A stretch of DNA of 64,000 nucleotides from Sipunculus nudus (lineage: Eukaryota; Annelida; Sipuncula; Golfingiida; Sipunculidae), in contig CM049317.1 of NCBI GenBank assembly GCA_026874595.1, positions 62,719,118 to 62,783,117 of the forward strand. Direction: 5' to 3'. Of this stretch, positions 1 through 11,780 are shown in pieces (the stretch's first letter is position 1; each line of letters opens with the position of its first letter). A model generated the notes under the pieces. That model made no database searches and was not told where the DNA came from. It saw only the letters and a program-made list of their open reading frames with translations. Made by a program: the position numbers and the translations under genes.

Positions 1-374
1 GCTAAGGGATTATGCCTTCATAGTTGCTTTTTTTCACCATTTTCTGAAGAAATCATGTATTTTTGGACTTTGGGGGTTCTAATAATGTCAGAAATGGTAA
101 AACATTGTAGGTAAATTGTGTTAAAATTGGAAAATGGGTCCAATAAATCAATAAATGACTTTTTAAAAATAGCAGAATTATACATTATCGGTTTTGATCG
201 AACGATATTGCCCTCACTTTTGATATTAATGTTCACTATGCGGGACTGCTGTGTAGCCAGGGGACCCGTCTGTCACCATATGCTTCTTTTCAGTGTGTAT
301 TTTTAGGAAAATGCTGCATTTCTGTTGTGATTTTGCCGTAAGCAAAGAATAAGCAAAGCATCAGCAAAGTGTAA

Positions 375-1503
375 GCAAAGGGATTATGCCTTCATAATTG
401 CTTTTCGGCACCATTTTCTGAAAAAAAATAATGTATTTTTGGGCTTTGCGGGGGTCTAATAATGTCAGAAATGGTAAAACACTGTAGGTAAATTCTGTTA
501 AAATTAGAAAATGGGTCCCAGGAATCAATAAATGACTTTTTTAAAGTAGCAGAATTATACATTTATGGTTTTGATTGAACGATATTGCTCTTACTTTTGA
601 TATTAATGTTCACTAACCGGGATTGCTGTGTAGCCAGGGGACCCGTCTGTCACCATATCGTTCTTATCAGTGTGTATTTATAGGAAAATGCTGCATTTCT
701 GATGTGATTTTGCCGTAAGCAAAGAATTAGCAAAGCATCAGCAAGGTGTAAGCAAAGGGATTATGCCTTCATAATTGCTCCTTGGCACCATTTTCTGAAG
801 AAATAATGTATTTTTTGACTTTGCGGGGGTCTTATAGTGTCAGAAATGGTAAAACATTGTAGGTAAATTGTGTTAAAATTGGAAAATGGGTCAAAGAAAT
901 CAATAAATGACTTTTATAAAAATAGAAGAGTTATACATTTGCTGTTTTGATTGAACAATATTGCCTTTACTTTTGATATTAATGTTCACTAACCGGGACT
1001 GCTGTGTAGTCAGGGGACCCGTCTGTCTCCCTATGGGTCATATCAGTGTGTATTTGAAGGAAAATGCTGCATTTCTGTTGTGATTTTGCCGTAAGCAAAG
1101 AATAAGCAAAGCATCAGCAAAGTGTAAGCAAAGGGATTATGCCTTCATAATTGCTTTTTGGCACCATTTTCTGAAGAAATAATGTATTTTTGGACTTTGC
1201 GGGGGTCTAATAATGTCAGGAATGGTAAAACATTGTAGGTAAATTGTGTTAAAATTGGAAAATGGGTCAAAGAAATCAATAAATGACTTTTTTAAAAATA
1301 GCAGAATTATACATTTGCGGTTTTGATTGAACAATATTGCCCTTACTTTTGATATTAATGTTCACTAACCGGGACTGCTGTGTAGCCAGGGGACTCGTCT
1401 GTCCCCATATGGGTCATATCAGTGTGTATTTTTAGGAAAATGCTGCATTTCTGTTAAGATTTTGCCATAAGCAAAGAAAAAGCAAAGCATCAGCAAAGTG
1501 TAA
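375..1503 (+). repeat. Nested trimer, first copy (M2-M4)
   Basis: Three monomers (375, 752, 1128) that recur immediately downstream as M5-M7 with a period of about 1127-1129 bp. Shared diagnostic variants are AATTCTGTTAAAATTAG and GGTCCCAGGAATCAATAAA in the first monomer, GCTCCTTGGCACC in the second, and the GTCAGGAATGG form in the third. The first monomer has a run of eight As (TTTTCTGAAAAAAAATAATG) where its partner at 1504 has the usual GAAGAAATAATG. Confidence 0.92.
1095..1138 (+). repeat. Internal 4 x 11-bp subrepeat at monomer boundary (example)
   Basis: Four consecutive 11-bp units sit end to end: GCAAAGAATAA, GCAAAGCATCA, GCAAAGTGTAA, GCAAAGGGATT. The invariant part is GCAAAG, with T at unit position 9. 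The same quartet spans almost every monomer junction. Common variants are GCAAAGAATTA and GCAAAGAAAAA in unit 1, GCAAGGTGTAA in unit 3 and GCTAAGGGATT in unit 4. The 11-bp spacing is close to one DNA helical turn, so all four GCAAAG cores would lie on roughly the same helix face. A role as a protein-binding cluster is only inference. Confidence 0.9.
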
Positions 1504-2630
1504 GTTAAGGGATTATGCCTTCATAATTGCTTTTTGGCACCATTTTCTGAAGAAATAATGTATTTTTGGACTTTGCGGGGGTCTAATAATGTCAGAAATG
1601 GTAAAACACTGTAGGTAAATTCTGTTAAAATTAGAAAATGGGTCCCAGGAATCAATAAATGACTTTTTTAAAGTAGCAGAATTATACATTTATGGTTTTG
1701 ATTGAACGATATTGCTCTTACTTTTGATATTAATGTTCACTAACCGGGATTGCTGTGTAGCCAGGGGACCCGTCTGTCACCATATCGTTCTTATCAGTGT
1801 GTATTTATAGGAAAATGCTGCATTTCTGATGTGATTTTGCCGTAAGCAAAGAATTAGCAAAGCATCAGCAAGGTGTAAGCAAAGGGATTATGCCTTCATA
1901 ATTGCTCCTTGGCACCATTTTCTGAAGAAATAATGTATTTTTTGACTTTGCGGGGGTCTTATAGTTTCAGAAATGGTAAAACATTGTAGGTAAATTGTGT
2001 TAAAATTGGAAAATGGGTCCAATAAATCAATAAATGACTTTTATAAAAATAGAAGAGTTATACATTTGCTGTTTTGATTGAACAATATTGCCTTTACTTT
2101 TGATATTAATGTTCACTAACCGGGACTGCTGTGTAGTCAGGGGACCCGTCTGTCTCCCTATGGGTCATATCAGTGTGTATTTGAAGGAAAATGCTGCATA
2201 TCTGTTGTGATTTTGCCGTAAGCAAAGAATAAGCAAAGCATCAGCAAAGTGTAAGCAAAGGGATTATGCCTTCATAATTGCTTTTTGGCACCATTTTCTG
2301 AAGAAATAATGTATTTTTGGACTTTGCGGGGGTCTAATAATGTCAGGAATGGTAAAACATTGTAGGTAAATTGTGTTAATATTGGAAAATGGGTCAAAGA
2401 AATCAATAAATGACTTTTTTAAAAATAGCAGAATTATACATTTGCGGTTTTGATTGAACAATATTGCCCTTACTTTTGATATTAATGTTCACTAACCGGG
2501 ACTGCTGTGTAGCCAGGGGACTCGTCTGTCCCCATATGGGTCATATCAGTGTGTATTTTTAGGAAAATGCTGCATTTCTGTTAAGATTTTGCCATAAGCA
2601 AAGAAAAAGCAAAGCATCAGCAAAGTGTAA
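1504..2630 (+). repeat. Nested trimer, second copy (M5-M7)
   Basis: Tandem partner of the trimer just upstream. Differences seen: the GTTAAGG anchor at 1504, TATAGTTTCAG at about 1970 where M3 has TATAGTGTCAG, CCAATAAATC in M6 against CAAAGAAATC in M3, GCATATCTG against GCATTTCTG, and TTAATATTGG in M7 against TTAAAATTGG in M4. All of these reappear at the matching places in blocks 2 and 3, so the trimer duplication predates the block duplications. Block 4 carries only this second trimer, at 38238. Confidence 0.92.
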
Positions 2631-3827
2631 GCTAAGGGATTATGCCTACATAGTTGCTTTTTTCACCATTTTCTGAAGAAGTCATGTATTTTTGGACTTT
2701 GCGGGGGTCTAATAATGTCAGAAATGGTAAAACACTGTAGGTAAATTGTGTTAAAATTGGAAAATGGGTCCAAGAAATCAATAAATGACTTTTTTAAAAA
2801 TTGCAGAATTATACATTTGCTGTTTTGATTGAACAATATTGCCTTTACTTTTGATATTAATGTTCACTAACCGGGACTGCTGTGTAGTCAGCGGACCCGT
2901 CTGTCTCCCTATGGGTCATATCAGTGTGTATTTTTAGGAAAATGCTGCATTTCTGTTAAGATTTTGCCATAAGCAAAGAAAAAGCAAAGCATCAGCAAAG
3001 TGTAAGCTAAGGGATTATGCCTACATAGTTGCTTTTTTTCACCATTTTCTGAAGAAATCATGTATTTTTGAACTTTGCGGGGGTCTTATAATGTCAGAAA
3101 TGGTAAAACATTGTAGGTAAATTGTGTTAAAATTGGAAAATGGGTCCAATAAATCAATAAATGACTTTTTTAAAAATAGCAGAATTATACATTATCGGTT
3201 TTGATCGAACGATATTGCCCTTACTTTTGATATTAATGTTCATTATCCGGGACTGCTGTGTAGCCAGGGGACCCGTCTGTCACATTTGGTTCTTATCAGT
3301 GTGTATTTTTAGGGAATGGCTGCATTTCTGTTGTGATTTTGTCGTAAGCAAAGAATTAGCAAAGCATCAGCAAAGTGTAAGCAAAGGGATTATGCTTTCA
3401 TAGTTGATTTTTTTCACCATTTTCTGAAGAAATCATGTATTTTTGGAATTTGCGGGGGTCTAATAAGGTCAGAAATGGTAAAACACTGTAGGTAAATTGT
3501 GTTAAAATTGGAAAATGGGTCGAAGAAATCAATAAATGAATTTTTTAAAAATTGCAGAATTATACATTATCGGTTTTGATTGAACGATATTGCCCTTACT
3601 TTTGTTATTAATGTTCACTAACCGGGACTGCTGTGTAGCCAGGGGACTGGTCTGTCCCCATGTGGGTCATATCAGTGTGTATTTTAAGGAAAATGCTGCA
3701 TTTCTGTTGTGATTTTGCCATAAGCAAAGAAAAAGCAAAGCATCAGCAAAGTGTAAGCTAAGGGATTATGCCTTCATAGTTGCTTTTTTTCACCATTTTC
3801 TGAAGAAATCATGTATTTTTGGACTTT

Positions 3828-3840
3828 GGGGGGGGGGGGG
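3828..3840 (+). repeat. Pure G-run, 13 G (M11)
   Basis: Homopolymer in the place where most monomers read GCGGGGG. Equivalent runs in the other blocks are 14 G at 18235-18248, 14 G at 27280-27293 and 14 G at 40562-40575. The C that normally interrupts the tract is missing in all four. Confidence 0.9.
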
Positions 3841-4516
3841 TCTGATAATGTCAGAAATGGTAAAACATTGTAGGTAAATTGTGTTAAAATTGGAAAATGG
3901 GTCCAATAAATCAATAAATGACTTTTTTAAAAATAGCAGAATTATACATTATCGGTTTTGATCGAACGATATTGCCCTTACTTTTGTTAATAATGTTCAC
4001 TATCCGGGACTGCTGTGTAGCCAGGGGACCCGTCTGTCACCATTTGGTTCTTATCAGTGTGTGTATTTTTAGGAAAATGCTGCATTTCTGTTGTGATTTT
4101 GCCGAAGCAAAGAATTAGCAAAGCATCAGCAAAGTGTAAGCAAAGGGATTATGCTTTCATAGTTGATTTTTTTCACCATTTTCTGAAGAAATCATGTATT
4201 TTTGGACTTTGCGGGGGTCTAATATTGTCAGAAATGGTAAAACACTATAGGTAAATTGTGTTAAAATTGGAAAATGGGTCAAAGAAATCAATAAATGACT
4301 TTTTTTAAAAATTGCAGAATTATACATTATCGGTTTTGATCGAACGATATTGCCCTTACTTTTGATATTAATGTTCATTTTCCGGGACTGCTGTGTAGCC
4401 AGGGGACCCGTCTGTCACCATATGGTTCTGATCAGTGTGTATTTTTAGGAAAATGCTGCATTTCTGTTGTGATTTTGCCGTAAGCAAAAAATAAGCAAAG
4501 CATCAGCAAAGTGTAA

Positions 4517-4912
4517 GCAAAGGGATTATGCCTTCATAATTGCTTTTCGGCACCATTTTCTGAAGAAATAATGTATTTTTGGGCTTTGCGGGGGTCTAAT
4601 AATGTCAGAAATGGTAAAACACTGTAGGTAAATTGTGTTAAAATTGGAAAATGGGTCAAAGAAATCAATAAATGACTTTTTTAAAAATAGAAGAATTATA
4701 CATTATCGGTTTTGATCGAACGATATTGCCCTTACTTTTGATATTAATTTTCACTAACCGGGACTGCTGTGTAGCAAAGGGGACCCGTCTGTCCCCATAT
4801 GGGTCATATCAGTGTGTATTTAGAGGAAAATGCTGCATTTTTAGGAAAATGCTGCATTTCTGTTGTGATTTTGCCGTAAGCAAAGAATAAGCAAAGCATC
4901 AGCAAAGTGTAA
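4517..4912 (+). repeat. 396-bp monomer with 19-bp internal duplication (M13)
   Basis: This monomer is about 20 bp longer than usual because AGGAAAATGCTGCATTTTT is present twice in tandem, at 4824-4842 and from 4843. Ordinary monomers have this block once. The same event is present at the equivalent places in block 2 (18924-19319, duplication at 19231) and block 3 (27969-28364, duplication at 28276), so it happened once before those blocks were copied. In block 4 the corresponding monomer at 41251 has a single copy, because its right half comes from an M15-type monomer. Confidence 0.93.
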
Positions 4913-7900
4913 GCAAAGGGATTATGCTTTCATGATTGCTTTTTTTCACCATTTTCTGAAGAAATAATGTATTTTTGGACTTTGCGATGGTCTAATAATG
5001 TCAGAAATGGTAAAACACTGTAGGTAAATTGTGTTAAAATTGGAAAATGGGTCCAAGAAATCAATAAATGACTTTTATAAAAATAGAAGAGTTATACATT
5101 TGCTGTTTCGATTGAACAATATTGCCTTTACTTTTGATATTAATGTTCACTAACCGGGACTGCTGTGTAGTCAGGGGACCCGTCTGTCTCCCTATCGGTC
5201 ATATCAGTGTGTATTTTTAGGGAAATGCTGCATTTCTGTTAAGATTTTGCCATAAGCAAAGAAAAAGCAAAGCATTAGCAAAGTGTAAGCTAAGGGATTA
5301 TGCCTACATAGTTGCTTTTTTTCACCATTTTCTGAAGAAATCATGTATTTTCGGACTTTGCGGGGGTCTAATAATGTCAGAAATGGTAAAATACTGTAAG
5401 TAAATTGTGTTAAAATTGGAAAATGGGTCCAATAAATCAATAAATGACTTTTTTAAAAATAGCAGAATTATACATTATCGGTTTTGATCGAACGATATTG
5501 CCCTTACTTTTGATATTAATTTTCACTAACCGGGTCTGCTGTGTAGCAAAGGGGACCCGTCTGTCCCCATATGGGTCATATCAGTGTGTATTTTTAGGAA
5601 AATGCTGCATTTCTGTTGTGATTTTGCCGTAAGCAAAGAATAAGCAAAGCATCAGCAAGGTGTAAGCAAAGGGATTATGCCTTCATAATTGATTTTGGCA
5701 CCATTTTCTGAAGAAATAATGTATTTTTGGACTTTGCGGGGGTCTTATAGTGTCAGAAATGGTAAAACATTGTAGGTAAATTGTGTTAAAATTGGAAAAT
5801 GGGTCAAAGAAAGCAATAAATGACTTTTATAAAAATAGAAGAGTTATACATTTGCTGTTTGATTGAACAATATTGCCTTACTTTTGATATTAATGTTCAC
5901 TAACCGGGACTGCTGTGTAGCCAGGGGACCCGTCTGTTTCCCTATAGGTCATATCAGTGTGTATTTGAAGGAAAATGCTGCATTTCTGTCGTGATGTTGC
6001 CGTAAGCAAAGAATAAGCAAAGCATCAGCAAAGTGTAAGCAAAGGGATTATGCATTCATAATTGCTTTTTGGCACCATTTTCTGAAGAAATAATGCATTT
6101 TTGGACTTTGCGGGGGTCTTATAATGTCAGGAATGGTAAAACATTGTAGGTAAATTGTGTTAAAATTGGAAAATGGGTCAAAGAAATCAATAAACGACTT
6201 TTTTTAAAAATAGCAGAATTATACATTTGCGGTTTTGATTGAACGATACTGCCCTTACTTTTGATATTAATGTTCACTAACCGGGACTGCTGTGTAGCTA
6301 GGGGACTCGTCTTTCCCCATATGGGTCATATCAGTGTGTATTTTTAGGAAAATGCTGCATTTCTGTTGTGATTTTGCCGTAAGCAAAGAATAAGCAAAGC
6401 ATCAGCAAAGTGTAAGCAAAGGGATTGTGCTTTCATGATTGCTTTTTTTCACCATTTTCTGAAGAAATAATGTATTTTTGGACTTTGCGATGGTCTAATA
6501 ATGTCAGAAATGGTAAAACACTGTAGGTAAATTGTGTTCAAATTGGAAAATGGGTCCAATAAATCAATAAATGACTTTTTTAAAAATAGCAGAATTATAC
6601 CTTATCGGTTTTGATTGAACGATATTGCCTTTACTTTTGATATTAATGTTCACTAACCGGGACTGCTGTGTAGCCAGGGGACCCGTCTGTCACCATATGG
6701 TTCTTATCAGTGTGTATTTATAGGAAAATGCTGCATTTCTGTTGTGATTTTGCCGTAAGCAAAGAATAAGCAAAGCATAAAAAAAAGTGTAGGCAAAGGG
6801 ATTATGCCTGCATAATTACTTTTTGGCACCATTTTCTGAAGAAATAATGTATTTTTGGACTTTGCGGGGTCTAATAATGTCAGAAATGGTAAAACATTGT
6901 AGGTAAATTGTGTTAAAATTGGAGAATGGGTCAAAGAAATCAATAAATGACTTTTTTTAAAAATAGCAGAATTATACATTTCCGGTTTTGATTGAACGAT
7001 ATTGCCCTTACTTTTTAATATTAATGTTCACTAACCGTGACTGCTGTGTAGCCAGGGGACCGTCTGTCTCCATATGGTTCATATCAGTGTGTATTTGTAG
7101 GAAAATGCTGCATTTCTGTTGTGATTTTGCCGTTAGCAAAGAATAAGCAAAGCATCAGCAAACTGTAAGCAAAGGGATTATGCCTTCATAATTGCTTTTT
7201 TCACCATTTTCTGAAGAAATAATGTATTTTTGGACTTTGCGGGGGTCTTATGTCAGAAATGGTAAAACATTGTAGGTAAATTGTGTTAAAATTGGAAAAT
7301 GGGTCCAAGAAATCAATAAATGAATTTTTTAAAAATAGCAGAATTATACATTATCGGTTTTGATTGAACGATATTGCCCTTACTTTTGACATTAATGTTC
7401 ACTAAACGGGACTGCTATGTAGCCAGGGGACCCGTCTGTCCCCATATGGGTCATATCAGTGTGTATTTTTAGGAAAATGCTGCATTTCTGTTGTGATTTT
7501 GCCGTAAGCAAAGAATAAGCAAAGCATCAGCAAAGTGTAAGCAAAGGGATTATGCTTTCATGATTGCTTTTTTGGCACCATTTTCTGAAGAAATAATGTA
7601 TTTTTGGACTTTGCGATGGTCTAATAATGTCAGAAATGGTAAAACACTGTAAGTAAATTGTGTTAAAATTGGAAAATCGGTCCAAGAAATCAATAAATGA
7701 CTTTTTTAAAAATAGCAGAATAATACATTATCGGTTTTGATCGAACGATATTGCCCTTACTTTTGATATTAATGTTCACTTTCCGGGACTGCTGTGTAGC
7801 CAGGGGACCCGTCTGTCACCATATGGTTCTTATCAGTGTGTATTTATAGGAAAATGCTGCATTTCTGTTGTGATTTTCCCGTAAGCAAAGAATTAGCAAA

Positions 7901-9491
7901 GCATCAGCAAGGTGTAAGCAAATGGATTATGCCTTCATAATTGCTCTTTGGCACCATTTTCTGAATAAATGATGTATTTTTGGGCATGGGGGGGGGTCTA
8001 ATTATGTCAGAAATGGTGAAACACTGTAGGTAAATTGTGTTAAAATTGGAAAATGGGTCCAATAAATCAATAAATGACTTTTTAAAATTTGCAGAATTAT
8101 ATATTACCGGTTTTGATTGAACAATATTGCCCTTATTTTTGATATTAATGGTCACTAACCGGGACTGCTGTGTAGCCAGGGGACCCGTCTGTCTCCATAT
8201 GGTTCATATCAGTGTGTATTTTTAGGAAAATGCTGCATTTCTGTTGTGAATTTGCCGTAAGCAAAGAATAAGCAAAGCATCAGCAAAGTGTAAGTACAGG
8301 GATTATGCCTTCATAATTGCTTTTTTTCACCATTTTCTGAAGAAATACTGTATTTTTGGACTTTGCGGGGGTCTAATAATGTCAGAAATGTTAAAACATT
8401 GTAGGTAAATTGTGTTAAAATTGGAGAATGGGTCAAAGAAATCAATAGATGACTTTTTTTAAAAATAGCAGAATTATACATTTCCGGTTTTGATTGAACG
8501 ATATTGCCCTTACTTTTTAATATTAATGTTCACTATCCGGGACTGCTGTGTAGCCAGGGGACCCGTCTGTCACCATTTGGTTCTTATCACTGTGTATTTT
8601 TAGGAAAATGCTGCATTTCTGTTGTGATTTTGCCGTAAGCAAAGAATTAGCAAAGCATCAGCAAAGTGTAAGCAAAGGGATTATGCTTTCATAGTTGATT
8701 TTTTTCACCATTTTCTGAAGAAATAATGTATTTTTGGACTTTGCGGGGGTCTAATAATGTCAGAAATGGTAAAACACTGTAAGTAAATTGTGTTAAAATT
8801 GGAAAATGGGTCCAAGAAATCAATAAATGACTTTTTTAAAAATAGCAGAATTATACATTATCGGTTTTGATTGAACGATATTGCCCTTACTTTTGATATT
8901 AATGTTCACTTTCCGGGACTGCTGTGTAGCCAGGGGACCCGTCTGTCACCATATGCTTCTTATCAGTGTGTATTTATAGGAAAATGCTGCATTACTGTTG
9001 TGATTTTGCCATAAGCAAAGAATTAGCAAAGCATAAGCAAGGTGTAAGCAAAGGGATTATGCCTTCATAATTGCTCTTTGGCACCATTTTCTGAAGAAAT
9101 AATGTATTTTTGGACTTTGCGGGTGTCTTATAATGTCAGAAATGGTAAAACATTGTAGGTAAATTGTGTTAAAATTGGAAAATGGGTCAAAGAAATCAAT
9201 AAATGACTTTTTTAAAAATAGAAGAATTATACATGTGCGGTTTTGATTGAACGATATTGCCCTTACTTTTGATATTAATGACTAACCGGGACTGCTATGT
9301 AGCCAGGGGACCCGTCTGTCCCCATATGGGTCATATCAGTGTGTATTTTTAGGAAAATGCTGCATTTCTGTTGTGATTTTGCCGTAAGCAAAGAATAAGC
9401 AGAGCATCAGCAAAGTGTAAGCAAAGGGATTATGCTTTCATGATTGCTTTTTGGCACCATTTTCTGAAGAAATAATGTATTTTTGGACTTT

Positions 9492-9506
9492 GGGGGGGGG
9501 GGGGGG
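9492..9506 (+). repeat. Pure G-run, 15 G (M26)
   Basis: Same monomer position as the other runs. Equivalent monomers have 14 G (32944-32957), 11 G (47354-47364) and 9 G (61746-61754); the matching monomer at 54153 has the interrupted form GCGGGGG. Confidence 0.9.
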
Positions 9507-11311
9507 TCTAATAATGTCAGAAATGGTAAAACACTGTAGGTAAATTGTGTTAAAATTGGAAAATGAGTCCAAGAAATCAATAAATGACTTTTTTAAAAAT
9601 AGCAGAATTATACATTATCGGTTTTGATTGAACGATATTGCCCTTACTTTTGATATTAATGTTCACTATCCGGGACTGCTGTGTAGCCAGGGGACCCGTC
9701 TGTCACCATATGGTTCTTATCAGTGTGTATTTATAGGAAAATGCTGCATTTCTGTTGTGATTTTGCCGTAAGCAAAGAATTAGCAAAGCATCAGCAAGGT
9801 GTAAGCAAAGGGATTATGCCTTCATAATTGCTCTTTGGCACCATTTTCTGAATAAATAATGTATTTTTGGGCATTGGGGGGGGTCTAATTATGTCAGAAA
9901 TGGTGAAACACTGTAGGTAAATTGTGTTAAAATTGGAAAATGGGTCCAATAAATCAATAAATGACTTTTTAAAAATTGCAGAATTATACATTACCGGTTT
10001 TGATTGAACAATATTGCCCTTATTTTTGATATTAATGGTCACTAACCGGGACTGCTGTGTAGCCAGGGGACCCGTCTGTCTCCATATGGTTCATATCAGT
10101 GTGTATTTTTAGGAAAATGCTGCATTTCTGTTGTGAATTTGCCGTAAGCAAAGAATAAGCAAAGGATCAGCAAAGTGTAAGTAAAGGGATTATGCCTTCA
10201 TAATTGCTTTTTTTCACCATTTTCTGAAGAAATAATGTATTTTTGGACTTTGCGGGGGTCTAATAATGTCAGAAATGGTAAAACATTGTAGGTAAATTGT
10301 GTTAAAATTGGAGAATGGGTCAAAGAAATCAATAAATGACTTTTTTTAAAAATAGCAGAATAATACATTTCCGGTTTTTATTGAACGATATTGCCCTTAC
10401 TTTTGATATTAATGTTCACTATCCGGGACTGCTGTGTAGCCAGGGGACCCGTCTGTCACCATTTGGTTCTTATCAGTTTGTATTTTTAGGAAAATGCTGC
10501 ATTTCTGTTGTGATTTTGCCGTAAGGAAAGAATTAGCAAAGCATCAGCAAAGTGTAAGCAAAGGGATTATGCTTTCATAGTTGATTTTTTTCACCATTTT
10601 CTGAAGAAATAATGTATTTTTGGACTTTGCGGGGGTCTAATAATGCCAGAAATGGTAAAACACTGTAGGTAAATTGTGTTAAAATTGGAAAATGGGTCCA
10701 AGAATTCAATAAATGACTTTTTTTAAAAATTGCAGAACTATACATTATCGGTTTTGATTGAACGATATTGCCCTTACTTTTGATATTAATGTTCACTTTC
10801 CGGGACTGCTGTGTAGCCAGGGGACCCGTCTGTCACCATATGGTTCTTATCAGTGTGTATTTTTAGGAAAATGCTGCATTTCTGTTGTGATTTTGCCGTA
10901 AGCAAAGAATTAGCAAAGCATCAGCAAAGTGTAAGCAAAGGGATTATGCCTTCATAGTTGCTTTTTTTCACCATTTTCTGAAGAAATCATGTATTTTCGG
11001 ACTTTGCGGGGGTCTAATAATGTCCGAAATGGTAAAACATTGTAGGTAAATTGTGTTAAAATTGGAAAATGGGCCAAAGAAATCAATAAATGACTTTTTT
11101 AAAAATTGCAGAATTATACATTACCGGTTTTGATTGAACAATATTGCCCTTACTTTTGATATTAATGTTCACTAACCGGGACTGCTGTGTAGCCAGGTGA
11201 CCCGTCTTTTTCCATATGGGTCATATCAGTGCTGATTTTTAGTAAAATGTTTAATTTCTGTTGTGATTTTACTACAAGCAAAGAATAAGCAAAGCATAAA
11301 AAAAAGTGTAG

Positions 11312-11780
11312 GCAAAGGGATTATGCCTGCATAATTACTTTTTGGCACCATTTTCTGAAGAAATGATGTATTTTTGGACTTTGCGGGGTCTAATAATGTC
11401 AGAAATGGTAAAACATTGTATGTAAATTGAGTAAAAATTGGATAATGGGTCCAATAAATCAATAAATGACTTTTTTAAAAATTGCAGAATTTGCAGAAAT
11501 GGTAAAACACTGTAGATAAATTGTGTTTAAATTGGAAAATGGGTCCAATAAATCAATAAATGACTTTTTTAAAAATAGCAGAATTATACATTATCGGTTT
11601 TGATCGAACGATATTGCCTTTACTTTTGATATTAATGTTCACTAACCGGGACTGCTGTGTAGCCAGGGGACCCGTCTGTCACCATATGGTTCTTATCAGT
11701 GTGTATTTATAGGAAAATGCTGCATTTCTGTTGTGATTTTGCCGTAAGCAAAGAATAAGCAAAGCATCAGCAAAGTGTAA
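11312..11780 (+). repeat. 469-bp aberrant monomer (M31) with ~93-bp partial duplication
   Basis: A normal monomer runs to the AAAATTGCAGAATTTG junction near 11490 and then restarts at CAGAAATGGTAAAACACTG. About 93 bp of the monomer, from the CAGAAATGG motif through GACTTTTTTAAAAA, therefore occurs twice in succession. The junction shares the short word GCAGAA on both sides, consistent with a microhomology or slippage join. The monomer is preceded by the rare boundary GCATAAAAAAAAGTGTAGGC. Identical structures occur at 34764-35232 and 49176-49644. Confidence 0.92.

Noticed and set aside
187-208. Hairpin or attachment site at ATCGGTT...AACGAT
   Set aside because: The arms are only six bases with a bulge; too weak to call a stable hairpin or integration site.
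18-236. Open reading frames of 62-90 codons recurring on both strands, including a - strand family beginning MNINIKSK or MTINIKNK
   Set aside because: They sit at the same place in each monomer, overlap on opposite strands, change frame and end with single-base indels (including G-run length), and none exceeds about 90 codons. They are by-products of the satellite sequence, not genes.
234-247. TTCACTAACCGGGA-like motif (variants TTCACTAAACGGGA, TTCACTTTCCGGGA) as a CENP-B box on the + strand
   Set aside because: The spacing between TTC and CGGG is two bases too short and the G of TTCG is A, so it does not fit the box. The - strand dyad at offset 189-204 fits better.
276-296. CCATATGG as a CArG-type regulatory box
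   Set aside because: It has only four A/T bases between CC and GG where the box needs six.
1-376. Monomer as an ancient dimer of two 188-bp halves
   Set aside because: By eye the halves share only short words such as GTATTTTT and GGAAAATG, at offsets that do not equal 188.
1095-1138. Possible CRISPR-like array from short regular repeats
   Set aside because: The units are 11 bp with no spacers, embedded in a 376-bp satellite; nothing resembles a CRISPR repeat-spacer structure.
6707-6979. The longest frame (90 codons, - strand), repeated at 21114, 30159 and 51441
   Set aside because: Its recurrence is explained by block duplication. It spans a monomer boundary and has no recognisable domain or initiation context.
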